Assembly (NCBI RefSeq): GCF_004342285.1
Contig: NZ_SMCV01000002.1
Coordinates: forward strand, 671,306 to 735,305
Direction of reading: 5' to 3'
Length of the DNA: 64,000 nucleotides
From: Klebsiella sp. BIGb0138
GTDB lineage: Bacteria > Pseudomonadota > Gammaproteobacteria > Enterobacterales > Enterobacteriaceae
Position 1 is the first letter of the stretch; each line of letters opens with the position of its first letter. A program made the translations under genes and the position numbers. The notes beneath the pieces were generated by a model. It did not search any database. It was not told the DNA's origin and saw only the letters and a program-made list of their open reading frames with translations. Shown here one piece after another: positions 28,742 to 38,858 of this stretch.

Positions 28742-30031
28742 ATGACAACGGACGATCTCGCCTTCGATCGGTGCCACATCTGGCACCCCTACACTTCCAT
28801 GACTTCCCCGCTGCCGGTATACCCGGTGGTTGCCGCCCACGGCTGCGAGCTGTCCCTCGCCAGCGGCAAGCAGTTAATCGACGGCATGTCTTCGTGGTGG
28901 GCGGCGATTCACGGCTACAATCACCCGCGGTTAAACGCGGCGATGAAAGCGCAGATTGACCAGATGTCGCACGTGATGTTTGGCGGCATCACCCACCCTC
29001 CGGCGGTCGCGCTCTGCCGCCAGCTGGTGGCGATGACGCCGGCATCGCTGGAGTGCGTATTCCTCGCCGACTCCGGTTCGGTCGCGGTGGAAGTGGCAAT
29101 GAAAATGGCTCTGCAGTACTGGCAGGCAAAAGGCGAACCGCGCCGGCGGTTTCTCACCTTCCGCAACGGCTATCATGGCGATACTTTCGGCGCGATGTCG
29201 GTTTGCGATCCGGATAACTCGATGCACAGCCTGTGGCAGGGCTATCTGCCGGATAACCTGTTCGCCCCGGCGCCGCAAAGCCGCTTTGGCGGCGAATGGG
29301 ATGAGCGGGATATGGTGTCGTTTGCCCGGCTGATGGCAGCCCATCGCCAGGAGATCGCGGCGGTGATTCTCGAACCGATTGTGCAGGGGGCGGGCGGAAT
29401 GCGGATGTACCACCCCGAGTGGCTGAAGCGCATTCGCAAGATGTGCGACCGGGAAGGCATCCTGCTGATTGCCGATGAGATTGCCACCGGATTTGGCCGG
29501 ACCGGCAAGCTGTTTGCCTGTGAACATGCGGGGATTACGGCGGATATTCTCTGTCTCGGTAAAGCCCTGACCGGTGGGACTATGACCCTGTCGGCCACCC
29601 TCACCACCCGACGGGTCGCGGAGACCATCAGCGATGGCGCTGCGGGCTGCTTTATGCACGGCCCGACCTTTATGGGCAATCCGCTGGCCTGCGCGGTGGC
29701 GACAGAAAGCCTGCGCCTGCTGGAGAGCGGCGAATGGCAACGCCAGGTGGCGGCCATTGAAGCGCAGCTTAACGCCGAACTGGCGCCGGCGCGGGAATCT
29801 CCTCAGGTGGCCGATGTTCGCGTACTGGGCGCCATTGGCGTGGTGGAAACGCGTCGTCCGGTGAATATGGCCGCGCTGCAGCGTTTCTTCGTTGAGCAGG
29901 GAGTATGGATCCGTCCGTTCGGTCGCCTGATTTATCTGATGCCGCCCTATGTCATCACCGCGCAGCAGCTGACGCGCCTGACCCAGGCGGTCAACGCGGC
30001 GGTGCAGGAAGAAACATTTTTTAGCGAATAA
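28742..30031 (+). CDS. bioA: Adenosylmethionine-8-amino-7-oxononanoate aminotransferase BioA
   Basis: PLP aminotransferase using SAM as amino donor to make DAPA. It has 429 residues from [20 protein letters not shown], the E. coli length; an in-frame extension to 28682 would cross the operator. The PLP lysine is in [11 protein letters not shown], with [25 protein letters not shown] and [13 protein letters not shown]. Divergent from bioBFCD and repressed with it. Confidence 0.97.
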   Translation: MTTDDLAFDRCHIWHPYTSMTSPLPVYPVVAAHGCELSLASGKQLIDGMSSWWAAIHGYNHPRLNAAMKAQIDQMSHVMFGGITHPPAVALCRQLVAMTPASLECVFLADSGSVAVEVAMKMALQYWQAKGEPRRRFLTFRNGYHGDTFGAMSVCDPDNSMHSLWQGYLPDNLFAPAPQSRFGGEWDERDMVSFARLMAAHRQEIAAVILEPIVQGAGGMRMYHPEWLKRIRKMCDREGILLIADEIATGFGRTGKLFACEHAGITADILCLGKALTGGTMTLSATLTTRRVAETISDGAAGCFMHGPTFMGNPLACAVATESLRLLESGEWQRQVAAIEAQLNAELAPARESPQVADVRVLGAIGVVETRRPVNMAALQRFFVEQGVWIRPFGRLIYLMPPYVITAQQLTRLTQAVNAAVQEETFFSE

Positions 30032-30101
30032 GCAGCGGAAATTGGCCGTCAACCGGACTACACTTCTTTGCTAATCAGTAGATTATCCCTGAGGAGACGG
30101 T

Positions 30102-30578
30102 ATGAAATTAATCAGTCACGACCTGCAGGATGGCGGCAAATTGCCCCATCGTCAGGTTTTTAATGGCATGGGCTACGACGGCGACAATATTTCGCCGCAT
30201 CTGGCGTGGGACGAAGTTCCCGCCGGCACCAAAAGCTTTGTGGTGACCTGTTACGATCCCGACGCACCGACCGGTTCCGGCTGGTGGCACTGGGTGGTCG
30301 CCAATCTGCCGGCGGAAACGCGCGAACTGCCGCAGGGTGCCGGCTCCGGTCTGGCGCCGCTGCCAGCAACCGCCATCCAGACCCGCACCGACTTCGGCCA
30401 GGCCGGCTATGGCGGCGCAGCGCCGCCGAAGGGGGAAAGCCATCGCTATATCTTTACCGTACATGCGCTGGATGTCGACAAGATCGATGTGGATGAGGGC
30501 GCAAGCGGCGCGATGGTGGGCTTTAACGTCCATTTCCATTCCCTGGGCAGCGCATCCATCACCGCCCTGTTTATCTGA
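30102..30578 (+). CDS. ybhB: PEBP/Raf-kinase-inhibitor-like protein YbhB
   Basis: A 158-residue phosphatidylethanolamine-binding-protein family member, the length of E. coli YbhB. The ligand-site signature is visible: CYDPDAPTGSGWWHWVVANL and the GGAAPPKGESHRYIFTVHAL segment. Cellular role unknown. GAGGAGACGGT precedes the ATG. In E. coli the lambda attachment site and ybhC come next; here the hut cluster intervenes. Confidence 0.93.
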   Translation: MKLISHDLQDGGKLPHRQVFNGMGYDGDNISPHLAWDEVPAGTKSFVVTCYDPDAPTGSGWWHWVVANLPAETRELPQGAGSGLAPLPATAIQTRTDFGQAGYGGAAPPKGESHRYIFTVHALDVDKIDVDEGASGAMVGFNVHFHSLGSASITALFI

Positions 30579-30596
30579 CCTTTTCTCGTCACCCTT

Positions 30597-30675
30597 CCCC
30601 GGGTAGCGGCTTACGCCTTACCCGGGCGATGTGACAGTACCTTTATCGCCCCGGTAAGCGCAGCGCCACCGGGGA
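30597..30675. repeat. BIME: pair of REP palindromes between ybhB and hutT
   Basis: CCCCGGGTAGCGGCTTACGC/CTTACCCGGG and CCCCGGTAAGCGCAGCGCCA/CCGGGG form two REP units between convergent gene ends. Probable shared transcript terminus. Confidence 0.65.
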
Positions 30676-30680
30676 GTCCT

Positions 30681-32078
30681 TCAGCTCGAAGATGACTGCT
30701 CAGCCACCGGCAGCGCCGCGCTTTTTTTGACTTTCGCGTACCACACCACCGTCAGCAGCGCCAGCCAGACCAGTCCGGCGATCAGCGCAATGCGCGTCTC
30801 TTCGACCATCCCCAGCACCGCAATCACCAGCCCCATAAACAGCAGGGTCAGCAGCGGCGCGACCGGCCAGAACGGCACCGGGAACTCAATCTGTCGGCGC
30901 TCTTCTGCCGACAGCCCGCGCCGCATGGCGAAGTGGGCCAGCAGGATCATCAGCCACACCCACACCGTGGCAAACGCTGCCAGGGAGGCAATCAGCACGA
31001 AGACCTGCTCCGGCATCAGATAGTTCAGCACCACCGCCACCAGCAGCGCCACTCCCATCACCACTACCGTCATCCACGGCACGCCGTTGCTGGCAATCCG
31101 CTGGAAGCTTTTCGGCGCCATGCCCTCTTTCGCCATGCCGTACATCATGCGTCCGGCGCCAAAAATATCGCTGTTAATGGCCGAAATACTGGCGCTGATA
31201 ACGATGATATTGAGGATTGTCGCCGCAGCCGGAATACCCAGACCGCTAAAAATCAGCACGAACGGGCTGCCCTGCTCGCCAAAACTGTTCCACGGGAAAA
31301 TCGCCATCAGAATCGCCAGCGTGCAGACATAGAACAGCACGATGCGCAGAGGGATGGTGTTAATCGCCTGCGGGATCACTTTCCTGGGATTCTGCGCTTC
31401 AGCCGCGGTAACGCCGATAATTTCCACCCCGCCAAAGGCGAACATCACTATTCCAAGCGAAGCGATAATCCCCTGCCAGCCGTTCGGAGCAAAACCGCCG
31501 TGATGCCACAAGTTCTCCAGCCCTGTCGCCGGGAACGCATGGCCAAAGCCAAAGAAGATGATGCCGCCGCCGGCGACGATCATCGCAATAATCGCCACCA
31601 CTTTAATCAGCGACAGCCAGAACTCCATCTCGCCGAAAATGCGTACGTGGCACAGATTCATCGCGCCGATGAAAAAGATGATGCTCAGCACCCAAATCCA
31701 GCGCGGGACGTCGGGGTACCACAGCCCCATATAGATGCCAAACGCGGTGACGTCGGCCAGAGCGACAATCACCATTTCAAAGGTGTAGGTCCAACCGGTG
31801 ATAAACCCGGCCAGCGGTCCGAGATACTGACGGGCATAGCTGCCGAAGGAGCCGGAAACGGGGTTGCGCACCGCCATTTCCCCCAGCGCGCGCATGACGA
31901 TAAATACCGCCGCGCCGCCAATCAGGTAGGCTAACAGAACCGCCGGTCCCGCGGCCTTGATGGCGGCGGCCGACCCATAAAACAGCCCGGTACCGATGGC
32001 GGAACCGAGCGCGATGAAACGAATATGGCGGGCGTTCAGCCCGCGCAGCAGGTGTGGCTTTGAGGGTTGTTGTTGCAT
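30681..32078 (-). CDS. hutT: APC-family amino acid permease, probable histidine transporter HutT
   Basis: A 465-residue amino acid permease of the ProY/HisP type, with about twelve membrane helices. The first helix motif [21 protein letters not shown] and [13 protein letters not shown] are typical. Histidine as substrate is inferred from its place 99 bases after hutH on the same strand. It could be read through from hutUH or have its own promoter. The C-terminus is polar (EQSSSS). Assignment as proline-specific ProY is less likely in this context. Confidence 0.82.
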   Translation of the reverse strand: MQQQPSKPHLLRGLNARHIRFIALGSAIGTGLFYGSAAAIKAAGPAVLLAYLIGGAAVFIVMRALGEMAVRNPVSGSFGSYARQYLGPLAGFITGWTYTFEMVIVALADVTAFGIYMGLWYPDVPRWIWVLSIIFFIGAMNLCHVRIFGEMEFWLSLIKVVAIIAMIVAGGGIIFFGFGHAFPATGLENLWHHGGFAPNGWQGIIASLGIVMFAFGGVEIIGVTAAEAQNPRKVIPQAINTIPLRIVLFYVCTLAILMAIFPWNSFGEQGSPFVLIFSGLGIPAAATILNIIVISASISAINSDIFGAGRMMYGMAKEGMAPKSFQRIASNGVPWMTVVVMGVALLVAVVLNYLMPEQVFVLIASLAAFATVWVWLMILLAHFAMRRGLSAEERRQIEFPVPFWPVAPLLTLLFMGLVIAVLGMVEETRIALIAGLVWLALLTVVWYAKVKKSAALPVAEQSSSS

Positions 32079-32177
32079 ATGCGAGTGTCCTGATAATTTT
32101 TGTATGACGACAAATATGCGCGTAGGACGGCCGGGGGGAAGATATCCCCCCGACGCGGGTACAGAAAACAGCGATGA

Positions 32178-33710
32178 TCAGAGCTGACTGGGTAATACGG
32201 CAGGTAGCAGTCGCGTCAGGTGACGCGCCGCCAGAAGCGCAATAGCGTTATCAATATCCGGGGCGAAGAAACGATCCTGGGTGTAATGCGAGACCCGTTC
32301 GCGCAGCAGATGACGCGCCTCCTCCAGCAGCGGGCTGCTGGCCAGGCCTTCGCGCATATCCAGCCCCTGGACGGCGGCCAGCCACTCTACGGCCAGCACG
32401 CCGCGGGTGTTGTCCGCCATCGCCCACAGGCGACGACCGGCGGCTGGCGCCATCGAGACGTGATCCTCCTGGTTTGCCGAAGTCGGCAGGCTGTCAACGC
32501 TGTGCGGATGCGACAGCGCCTTATTCTCGCTGGCCAATGCCGCCGCGGTGACCTGAGCAATCATAAAACCAGAGTTAACGCCGCCGTTTTTCACGAGGAA
32601 AGGCGGCAGCTGCGACATATGGCTGTCCATCATCAGCGCAATCCGCCGCTCTGACAGCGAGCCGATTTCGGCAATCGCCAGGGCGAGATTATCCGCCGCC
32701 ATCGCCACCGGCTCGGCATGGAAGTTACCGCCGGAAATCACCTCGTTCTCGCTGGCGAAGACCAGCGGATTATCCGATACCGCGTTGGCTTCAATCAGCA
32801 GCACGTCGGCCGCCTGACGAATCTGGGTCAGACAGGCCCCCATCACCTGCGGCTGACAGCGCAGAGAATACGGATCCTGCACTTTGCTACAGTTGTGATG
32901 CGATTGCGAAATCGCGCTGTCGTCGGTCAGCACATGGCGGTACAGCGCGGCGGCATCAATTTGACCACGCTGGCCGCGGGCATCATGAATACGCGGATCA
33001 AACGGCCGACGCGAGCCCAGCGCCGCTTCGGTGGTTAAGGCCCCGCACACCACCGCAGATGCAAACAGATCTTCCGCCTCAAACAGGCCGCGCAGGGCAA
33101 ACGCCGTCGATGCCTGCGTGCCGTTGAGCAGCGCCAGCCCCTCTTTCGCCGCCAGCGTAATCGGCTCGAGACCGACTTTTTTCAGCGCCTGCCCCGCCAG
33201 CATCCACTCGCCGTCGACGCGCGCTTTCCCCTCGCCCAGCAGCGTCAGCGACATGTGCGCCAGCGGCGCCAGATCGCCGGACGCGCCGACCGAACCCTTG
33301 GCCGGGATCCACGGCGTCACGCCTTTGTTCACCAGCTGAATCAACGCCTGAATCACGCTCAGACGAATACCGGAGAAGCCGCGGGAGAGGCTGTTAATCT
33401 TCAGCACCATAATCAGGCGCGCCATCGCCTCGTCCAGCGGCTCGCCAATGCCTGCGGCATGGGAGAGCACCAGAGAACGCTGCAGATTTTCCAGATCGTC
33501 GGTAGAGATGCGCGTTTGCGCCAGCAGGCCAAAACCGGTGTTAATACCGTAAGCGGTACGCCCTTCCGCCAGAATCGCGTTGACGCAGGCCACGCTCTCG
33601 TCAATCGCCGGAAAAGCGCGCTCGTCGAGGGTGATGCTCAGCGGGTGATGATATACCTCGCGCAGCTGCGCCAGAGTCAGTTGACCAGGAATAAGTGTTA
33701 AGCTTTTCAT
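32178..33710 (-). CDS. hutH: Histidine ammonia-lyase HutH
   Basis: Converts histidine to urocanate and ammonia, the first step of hut. It has 510 residues. The MIO prosthetic group forms from Ala-Ser-Gly in [38 protein letters not shown] and the QEDHVSMAP region are also conserved. It begins 1 base after the hutU stop, so its ribosome-binding site is inside hutU. Confidence 0.97.
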   Translation of the reverse strand: MKSLTLIPGQLTLAQLREVYHHPLSITLDERAFPAIDESVACVNAILAEGRTAYGINTGFGLLAQTRISTDDLENLQRSLVLSHAAGIGEPLDEAMARLIMVLKINSLSRGFSGIRLSVIQALIQLVNKGVTPWIPAKGSVGASGDLAPLAHMSLTLLGEGKARVDGEWMLAGQALKKVGLEPITLAAKEGLALLNGTQASTAFALRGLFEAEDLFASAVVCGALTTEAALGSRRPFDPRIHDARGQRGQIDAAALYRHVLTDDSAISQSHHNCSKVQDPYSLRCQPQVMGACLTQIRQAADVLLIEANAVSDNPLVFASENEVISGGNFHAEPVAMAADNLALAIAEIGSLSERRIALMMDSHMSQLPPFLVKNGGVNSGFMIAQVTAAALASENKALSHPHSVDSLPTSANQEDHVSMAPAAGRRLWAMADNTRGVLAVEWLAAVQGLDMREGLASSPLLEEARHLLRERVSHYTQDRFFAPDIDNAIALLAARHLTRLLPAVLPSQL

Positions 33711-33711
33711 T

Positions 33712-35397
33712 TCAGCGTTGCCCCTGCGTTGCTGCCACCATAGGAAGATTCAGTCCTTGTTCTGCCGCGCACTCGATCGCGATGTCGTAGCCGGCATCGG
33801 CGTGACGCATCACCCCGGTCGCCGGGTCGTTATGCAGGACGCGAGCGATACGCGCCGCCGCTTCGTCGGTACCGTCACAGACGATAACCATCCCGGAGTG
33901 CTGGGAGAAGCCCATACCCACGCCGCCGCCGTGATGCAGCGACACCCATGTCGCGCCGCTGGCGGTATTCAGCAAGGCGTTCAGCAGCGGCCAGTCGGAA
34001 ACCGCATCGGAACCGTCGCGCATCGCTTCGGTTTCACGATTCGGGCTGGCGACGGAGCCGGAATCAAGGTGGTCGCGACCGATAACGATCGGCGCGGAAA
34101 CTTCGCCGCTGCGGACCATTTCGTTAAACGCCAGCCCCAGCTTCTGGCGCCACTCCAGACCCACCCAGCAAATACGCGCCGGCAGCCCCTGGAAGCTGAT
34201 GCGCTCGCGCGCCATATCCAGCCAGCGGTGCAGGTGCGTATCATCTTTGATGATCTCTTTAACTTTAGCGTCGGTTTTATAGATATCCTGCGGATCGCCG
34301 GAGAGCGCCACCCAGCGGAACGGGCCGATGCCGCGGCAGAACAGCGGGCGAATATAGGCCGGGACAAAGCCCGGGAAATCGAACGCGTTGCCGACCCCCA
34401 TCTCCTGCGCCATCTGGCGAATATTGTTGCCGTAGTCGAAGGTCGGGACCCCCATTTCGTGGAAGGCCAGCATCGCCTGGACGTGGTCGGCCATGGAGCG
34501 TTTGGCGGCCAGGATCGTCCCCTGCGGATCGGACTCCGCTTTGGCCTGATACTCTTCCCAGCTCCAGCCCTTCGGCAAATAGCCATGCAGCGGGTCGTGG
34601 GCGCTGGTCTGGTCGGTGACCATATCCGGGCGCACGCCGCGTTTAACCATCTCCGGCACGATATCGGCGGCGTTGCCGCACAGAGCGATAGAGATTGCCC
34701 GGCCTTCCGCAGTGTATTTCTTGATGCGGGCCAGCGCGTCGTCCAGCGAGGTGGCCTGTTCGTCAACGTAGCGGGTCCGCAGGCGGAAATCGATCCGGCT
34801 CTGCTGACATTCGATGTTCAGCGAGCAGGCTCCTGCCAGAGTAGCCGCCAGCGGCTGCGCGCCGCCCATACCGCCCAGACCGGCGGTTAATACCCAACGC
34901 CCCTTCAGGCTGCCCTGATAGTGCTGACGTCCGGCTTCGACGAAGGTTTCGTAGGTGCCCTGCACGATGCCCTGACTACCGATATAGATCCAGCTGCCGG
35001 CGGTCATCTGGCCATACATCGCCAGCCCTTTCGCGTCCAGCTCGTTGAAATGCTCCCAGGTTGCCCAGTGCGGGACCAGGTTGGAGTTAGCGATCAGCAC
35101 CCGCGGTGAGTTTTCATGGGTTTTAAACACGCCCACCGGTTTACCGGACTGCACCAGCAGAGTTTCGTCGCTTTCCAGGTTTTTCAGCGCCTTCACGATA
35201 GCGTCATAGCATTCCCAGTTACGCGCCGCGCGCCCGATACCGCCATAGACCACCAGCTCATGGGGGTTCTCGGCCACATCGGGATCGAGGTTATTCATTA
35301 ACATACGCAGCGGGGCTTCGGTCAACCAGCTCTTCGCATTCAGCGTCGTGCCTCGCGGCGCACGTACGTCCTGCTGGCGATATTTGCTTTGCGACAT
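33712..35397 (-). CDS. hutU: Urocanate hydratase HutU
   Basis: Converts urocanate to imidazolone propionate with tightly bound NAD. It has 561 residues from [16 protein letters not shown]; an ATG six codons upstream is less likely. Conserved segments include [32 protein letters not shown] (NAD site) and [16 protein letters not shown]. First gene of the hutUH(T) unit, with HutC and NAC sites in front. Confidence 0.97.
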   Translation of the reverse strand: MSQSKYRQQDVRAPRGTTLNAKSWLTEAPLRMLMNNLDPDVAENPHELVVYGGIGRAARNWECYDAIVKALKNLESDETLLVQSGKPVGVFKTHENSPRVLIANSNLVPHWATWEHFNELDAKGLAMYGQMTAGSWIYIGSQGIVQGTYETFVEAGRQHYQGSLKGRWVLTAGLGGMGGAQPLAATLAGACSLNIECQQSRIDFRLRTRYVDEQATSLDDALARIKKYTAEGRAISIALCGNAADIVPEMVKRGVRPDMVTDQTSAHDPLHGYLPKGWSWEEYQAKAESDPQGTILAAKRSMADHVQAMLAFHEMGVPTFDYGNNIRQMAQEMGVGNAFDFPGFVPAYIRPLFCRGIGPFRWVALSGDPQDIYKTDAKVKEIIKDDTHLHRWLDMARERISFQGLPARICWVGLEWRQKLGLAFNEMVRSGEVSAPIVIGRDHLDSGSVASPNRETEAMRDGSDAVSDWPLLNALLNTASGATWVSLHHGGGVGMGFSQHSGMVIVCDGTDEAAARIARVLHNDPATGVMRHADAGYDIAIECAAEQGLNLPMVAATQGQR

Positions 35398-35442
35398 CGG
35401 GGTTTCTCCTGACAATTAACGTTGTTTACGTAAATACATATA

Positions 35443-35456
35443 CTTGTCTATACAAG
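35443..35456. promoter_or_regulatory. HutC operator at hutU
   Basis: CTTGTCTATACAAG, with CTTGT and ACAAG arms, 46 bases upstream of the hutU start. The core TTGTATAGACA recurs before hutI. HutC binding here is inferred from Klebsiella hut regulation. Confidence 0.8.
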
Positions 35457-35485
35457 CCTACGCAAGCCAGGATTTAACAGAAATG

Positions 35486-35500
35486 ATACAATTTTGTTAT
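35486..35500 (-). promoter_or_regulatory. NAC binding site of hutU
   Basis: On the minus strand ATAACAAAATTGTAT fits the NAC consensus ATA-N6-TNGTAT exactly. It lies upstream of the HutC operator at the place expected for activation of hutUH during nitrogen limitation. Confidence 0.8.
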
Positions 35501-35540
35501 ATTGCGTCAGCAATCACGCTTTTGCTGACGCGAGGGATGG

Positions 35541-36266
35541 TCAGGAGGCAAAGTGGCCCTGCAGCCGGTAGCGGCTACCCGGGAACAGCAGACGGGCGTG
35601 GGAAACGATATGCGTGGTTGACCAGGTACGGCGGCGAATCAGCAAACATGGGTCATGGGCGTGGATCTGCAGCAGCTCGCACTCTTTGGCGCTCGCCTGC
35701 ACCGCCTCCACGATATGCTCGCCTTCGGTTAACGGCGCAATCAGCGACAGATAATCGTGCGGCGTGGTCACGGTATAATCCTGGCGCAGATAGTCCGGCA
35801 CCACCGTCGCGTTGACGCAGCGATCTTCAATCTGTACCGGAATATCGTTTTCAAAATGCACCATCAGGGAGTGGAAAATCCGCGTCCCCTCGGCGACGTT
35901 CAGCGCGGCCGACTGGATAAGGTCGGCTTCGGTCTCCTCCAGCAGCAATACCTCGCAGCGGTGCTGGTGGTGGCGGGAGAGAATCTCGTCGGCGATGCTG
36001 CGAACTTCAAACAGCGCCGACTGCCCTTTCGGCTCCGCCACAAACGTGCCCACGCCCTGCAAACGCACCAGTAAGCCCTCATCCGTGAGTTCACGCAGCG
36101 CCCGGTTGATGGTCATCCGGCTAAAGCCAAATTGCGCCACCAGTTCCGCCTCAGAAGGAATGCGGTCATGCGGACGCCAGACGCCGCGCTGAATCTTTTC
36201 GCTGATCGCCTGCTTCACCTTTTCATAGAACGGTGCAGGCGCAGATCGAGGTTGCTGTGAAAACAT
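35541..36266 (-). CDS. hutC: Histidine utilisation repressor HutC
   Basis: GntR/HutC-family repressor relieved by urocanate. It has 241 residues from MFSQQPRSAPAPFYEKV, the known Klebsiella length; upstream in-frame codons are discarded. The N-terminal winged helix contains RIPSEAELVAQFGFSRMTINRAL, followed by a UTRA effector domain (TRIFHSLMVHFENDIPVQIEDR). It is the third gene of hutIGC and is 143 bases before hutU, with the hutU control region between. Confidence 0.95.
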   Translation of the reverse strand: MFSQQPRSAPAPFYEKVKQAISEKIQRGVWRPHDRIPSEAELVAQFGFSRMTINRALRELTDEGLLVRLQGVGTFVAEPKGQSALFEVRSIADEILSRHHQHRCEVLLLEETEADLIQSAALNVAEGTRIFHSLMVHFENDIPVQIEDRCVNATVVPDYLRQDYTVTTPHDYLSLIAPLTEGEHIVEAVQASAKECELLQIHAHDPCLLIRRRTWSTTHIVSHARLLFPGSRYRLQGHFAS

Positions 36267-36322
36267 AGCCTGGCTTTCCTTATACTCAATGGGCGGCGAA
36301 ACGATCAGAATATACTGAATCG

Positions 36323-37279
36323 TCAGCGCCACCAATGGGCGATTTGCCATGCCAGCCGGGCCGCTGCGCGGGCGCCCTGACTATCAATGTCAAACTGCGG
36401 ATTAAACTCCACCAGGTCGACCGCCTGCAGCTTGCCGCTGCGGCACAGCGGCTCGACGATGCGCAGCAATGTCGCCAGCGGCACGCCCAACGCCGCTGGC
36501 GCTGACACCGCCGGCATGTCGCGCCCCGGCAGCACGTCCAGATCGATGGTCAGATAGAGCCGATCGTACAGGGCGATATTGCGGGCGATTTCCGGCATTA
36601 CGCGTAATTCAAAAGCCTCGATAACGTCCAGATCTTCAATCACCCGCACCTGACGGCGCGCGGCTTCATCCCACAGCGCCTGGGTATTCGCCGCGCGGCT
36701 GGCCCCGAAGCAGGTATAATGAAAACCGCGCCGCTGCGCGTCGCACTCCAGCGCCAGCTGGCGGAACGGCGTTCCTGAGCTCGCCTGCCCGGCAATGCGT
36801 AAATCGAGGTGGGCATCGAGGTTGATAATTCCGACCTTCTCATCGGGGAAGGCATCAAGCACCCCCGCGCCATGGCCAAAGGCCGTTTCATGTCCGCCGC
36901 CAAGCACCAGCGTACGTTTGCCCGCGCGCTGGCAGGCCGCCACCGCATCACGCAGCGCCTGCTGAGCCTCCTCCAGCGCCTCGCCGACGACCACGATGTT
37001 ACCCATATCCACACAGCGATCGTGCCCGCTGTGGCTGGCCATATTCGCCAGCGCCCGGCGTAAGATCTCAGGCCCCTTTTCGGCCCCGGCGCGCCCGCGA
37101 TTGCGCCGCACGCCTTCGTCACAGGCGAATCCCAACAGGGCGATGTCTCCCGGCTGCGCCGCGGGCGCAAAGCGCTCGGCCCGCGCCATGGTCTGGAACA
37201 GGCGCAGCGCGTTGGCGGCTTCCGCGCTGTCGTCACGCCCTTGCCAGATATCGGCGGGCGTAGGTTGCCACAACGTCAT
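36323..37279 (-). CDS. hutG: Formimidoylglutamase HutG
   Basis: Ureohydrolase (arginase) family enzyme splitting N-formimino-L-glutamate to glutamate and formamide, the last step of the five-step-free enterobacterial hut route. It has 318 residues with binuclear manganese motifs [20 protein letters not shown] and TIDLDVLPG. The start overlaps the hutI stop by 4 bases (ATGA). Confidence 0.95.
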   Translation of the reverse strand: MTLWQPTPADIWQGRDDSAEAANALRLFQTMARAERFAPAAQPGDIALLGFACDEGVRRNRGRAGAEKGPEILRRALANMASHSGHDRCVDMGNIVVVGEALEEAQQALRDAVAACQRAGKRTLVLGGGHETAFGHGAGVLDAFPDEKVGIINLDAHLDLRIAGQASSGTPFRQLALECDAQRRGFHYTCFGASRAANTQALWDEAARRQVRVIEDLDVIEAFELRVMPEIARNIALYDRLYLTIDLDVLPGRDMPAVSAPAALGVPLATLLRIVEPLCRSGKLQAVDLVEFNPQFDIDSQGARAAARLAWQIAHWWR

Positions 37280-38493
37280 TGCATTTCTCCTCGCACCACG
37301 CGGCGCCAGAGCGGGCTACGTCCCGGCTCATACACCATTTCAACCGGATGCTCTGCATCCCAGATAGCAAAATCAGCGACAAACCCGCTCGCCAGCTGAC
37401 CGTGGCTGTGCTGACGCCCCAGCGCCTGCGCGGCATGCCGGGTAACCCCCGCCCACGCCTCTTCCGGGGTTAAGCCAAATTTGACGCAGGCCATGTTCAT
37501 CGCCAGATGCAGGCTGGCGAACGGGCTGGTGCCCGGGTTGTAATCCGTGGCGACAGCCATCGGGACCTGGTATTGCCGCAGCAGATCGACCGGCGGTTTA
37601 CGGGTCTCATTCAGGAAATAGAACGCGCCGGGCAGCAGAACCGCCACCGTGGCGCTGCGGCTCATCGCGGCCACCCCCTCTTCCGTCAGATATTCGATAT
37701 GGTCGGCGGAAAGGCCATGATAGCGGCTCACCAGCTGCGCGCCGCCGAGGGACGAAAGCTGCTCGACATGCCCCTTGACCGGGATCCCGCGGGCCTGAGC
37801 GGCCTGAAACACGCGTTCGGTTTGCTGCGGGCTGAAGCCGACGTTTTCACAGAATACATCGACGCTTTCGAATAGCCCCTCCTGCCACAGCACCGGCAGC
37901 AGGGTTTCACAGACCAGCGTAATATAAGCGTCCGGATCGTCTTTATATTCCGGCGGCGTGGCATGGGCGGACAGCAGCGTCGGCGACAGTTCTAGCGCAT
38001 TGTTCTCCGCCAGGCGACGCGCCACCCGCAGCATTTTGCGCTCGTTCTCCAGATCCAGGCCATAGCCGGACTTAATTTCCAGCGTGGTGACGCCTTCACG
38101 CAGCAGGCGATCCAGCCGCTGTTGGGCCAGCGCCAACAGCTGCGCTTCGCTGCTCTCGCGGGTGGCGCGTACCGTTGAGTTAATCCCGCCGCCGCTGGCG
38201 CTAATCGTCTGATAGGAAACGCCGTTCAGACGCTGCTCCCACTCCTGGGCCCGGCTGCCGCCGAAAACCAGATGGGTATGACAGTCAATCAGCCCCGGCG
38301 TCAGCAGTCTGCCGCCAAGATCAACGCTGCGCCCGGCAGGGGCATCGTTTTCAGGCACAATACCTTCAATACGGCCGTGGCGGACCAGCAGCGCATGTTT
38401 ATCCAGCAGGCCATAAGGCCGCGAGTCATGCGGAGTCAGGGTGGCAAGGCGGGCATTTCGCCAGATAACGCGATCGGAAATGGCTTCAGTCAT
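37276..38493 (-). CDS. hutI: Imidazolonepropionase HutI
   Basis: Amidohydrolase opening imidazolone propionate to formiminoglutamate. It has 405 residues from [16 protein letters not shown]. The metal-binding [12 protein letters not shown], later histidines in [11 protein letters not shown] and VKGHVEQL, and [10 protein letters not shown] are present. The longer open frame upstream would cover the HutC site and is rejected. First gene of hutIGC. Confidence 0.96.
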   Translation of the reverse strand: MTEAISDRVIWRNARLATLTPHDSRPYGLLDKHALLVRHGRIEGIVPENDAPAGRSVDLGGRLLTPGLIDCHTHLVFGGSRAQEWEQRLNGVSYQTISASGGGINSTVRATRESSEAQLLALAQQRLDRLLREGVTTLEIKSGYGLDLENERKMLRVARRLAENNALELSPTLLSAHATPPEYKDDPDAYITLVCETLLPVLWQEGLFESVDVFCENVGFSPQQTERVFQAAQARGIPVKGHVEQLSSLGGAQLVSRYHGLSADHIEYLTEEGVAAMSRSATVAVLLPGAFYFLNETRKPPVDLLRQYQVPMAVATDYNPGTSPFASLHLAMNMACVKFGLTPEEAWAGVTRHAAQALGRQHSHGQLASGFVADFAIWDAEHPVEMVYEPGRSPLWRRVVRGEMQ

Positions 38494-38513
38494 AGCAGTT
38501 AACTTGTCATGGG

Positions 38514-38525
38514 TTGTATAGACAT
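38514..38525. promoter_or_regulatory. HutC operator at hutI
   Basis: TTGTATAGACAT shares the 11-base core TTGTATAGACA with the hutU operator and lies 21 bases upstream of hutI. A TTGACA -35 and an ATAAAT -10 flank it on the minus strand. Confidence 0.7.
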
Positions 38526-38662
38526 TTATTTTCATTACGCACTGAATGTCAACACCAGCTGGCGTAATTGTTATTTTTTTGTGACTGAACGCGAGGGCAG
38601 GAGCCAGCGCCTGCCACAATTGCGGCAACTTTTTCGCTCAGCATCTTCCCGTTTCGCTCAAC

Positions 38663-38676
38663 TTAGTATAAAAAGC
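38663..38676. other. Relic of the lambda-type attB core
   Basis: TTAGTATAAAAAGC is the complement of the lambda attB core GCTTTTTTATACTAA minus one T. The flanks (CCGTTTCGCTCAAC on the left, AGG on the right) also follow the E. coli site. It lies before ybhC, as in E. coli, where attB separates ybhC from ybhB. Confidence 0.75.
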
Positions 38677-38756
38677 AGGTTTTAAAGGACTTATACACGC
38701 CGTTCATTCCTTGCAAGGTTCACGCTGCGGGAATGATTTTTGTATAATTACACCCC

Positions 38757-38826
38757 ACATAATTCGGGTTGCTGCGCGGTGAATAGCCATGAACGCGCGA
38801 ACGCAGAGGCAACCCGGAGTATCACA
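38757..38826 (-). repeat. ERIC element with internal deletion in the ybhC leader
   Basis: ATAATTCGGGTTGC and AACGCAGAGGCAACCCGGAG are the two ERIC ends; the centre is shortened to about 35 bases, so roughly half of a 127-base ERIC is missing. The ends still pair (CGGGTTGC/GCAACCCG). It lies between a candidate -10 (TATAAT, 38743-38748) and the ybhC start. Confidence 0.7.
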
Positions 38827-38858
38827 GGTCTTGTTAATTGATTCTTGCCCGGAGCAAC

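Noticed and set aside
30933..31934. 333-codon plus-strand open frame opposite hutT
   Set aside because: Very His/Asn/Gln-rich antisense frame of a membrane protein gene; typical artefact.
33718..34890. 390-codon plus-strand open frame opposite hutU
   Set aside because: Antisense to the urocanate hydratase coding region, with no start signals or family motifs.
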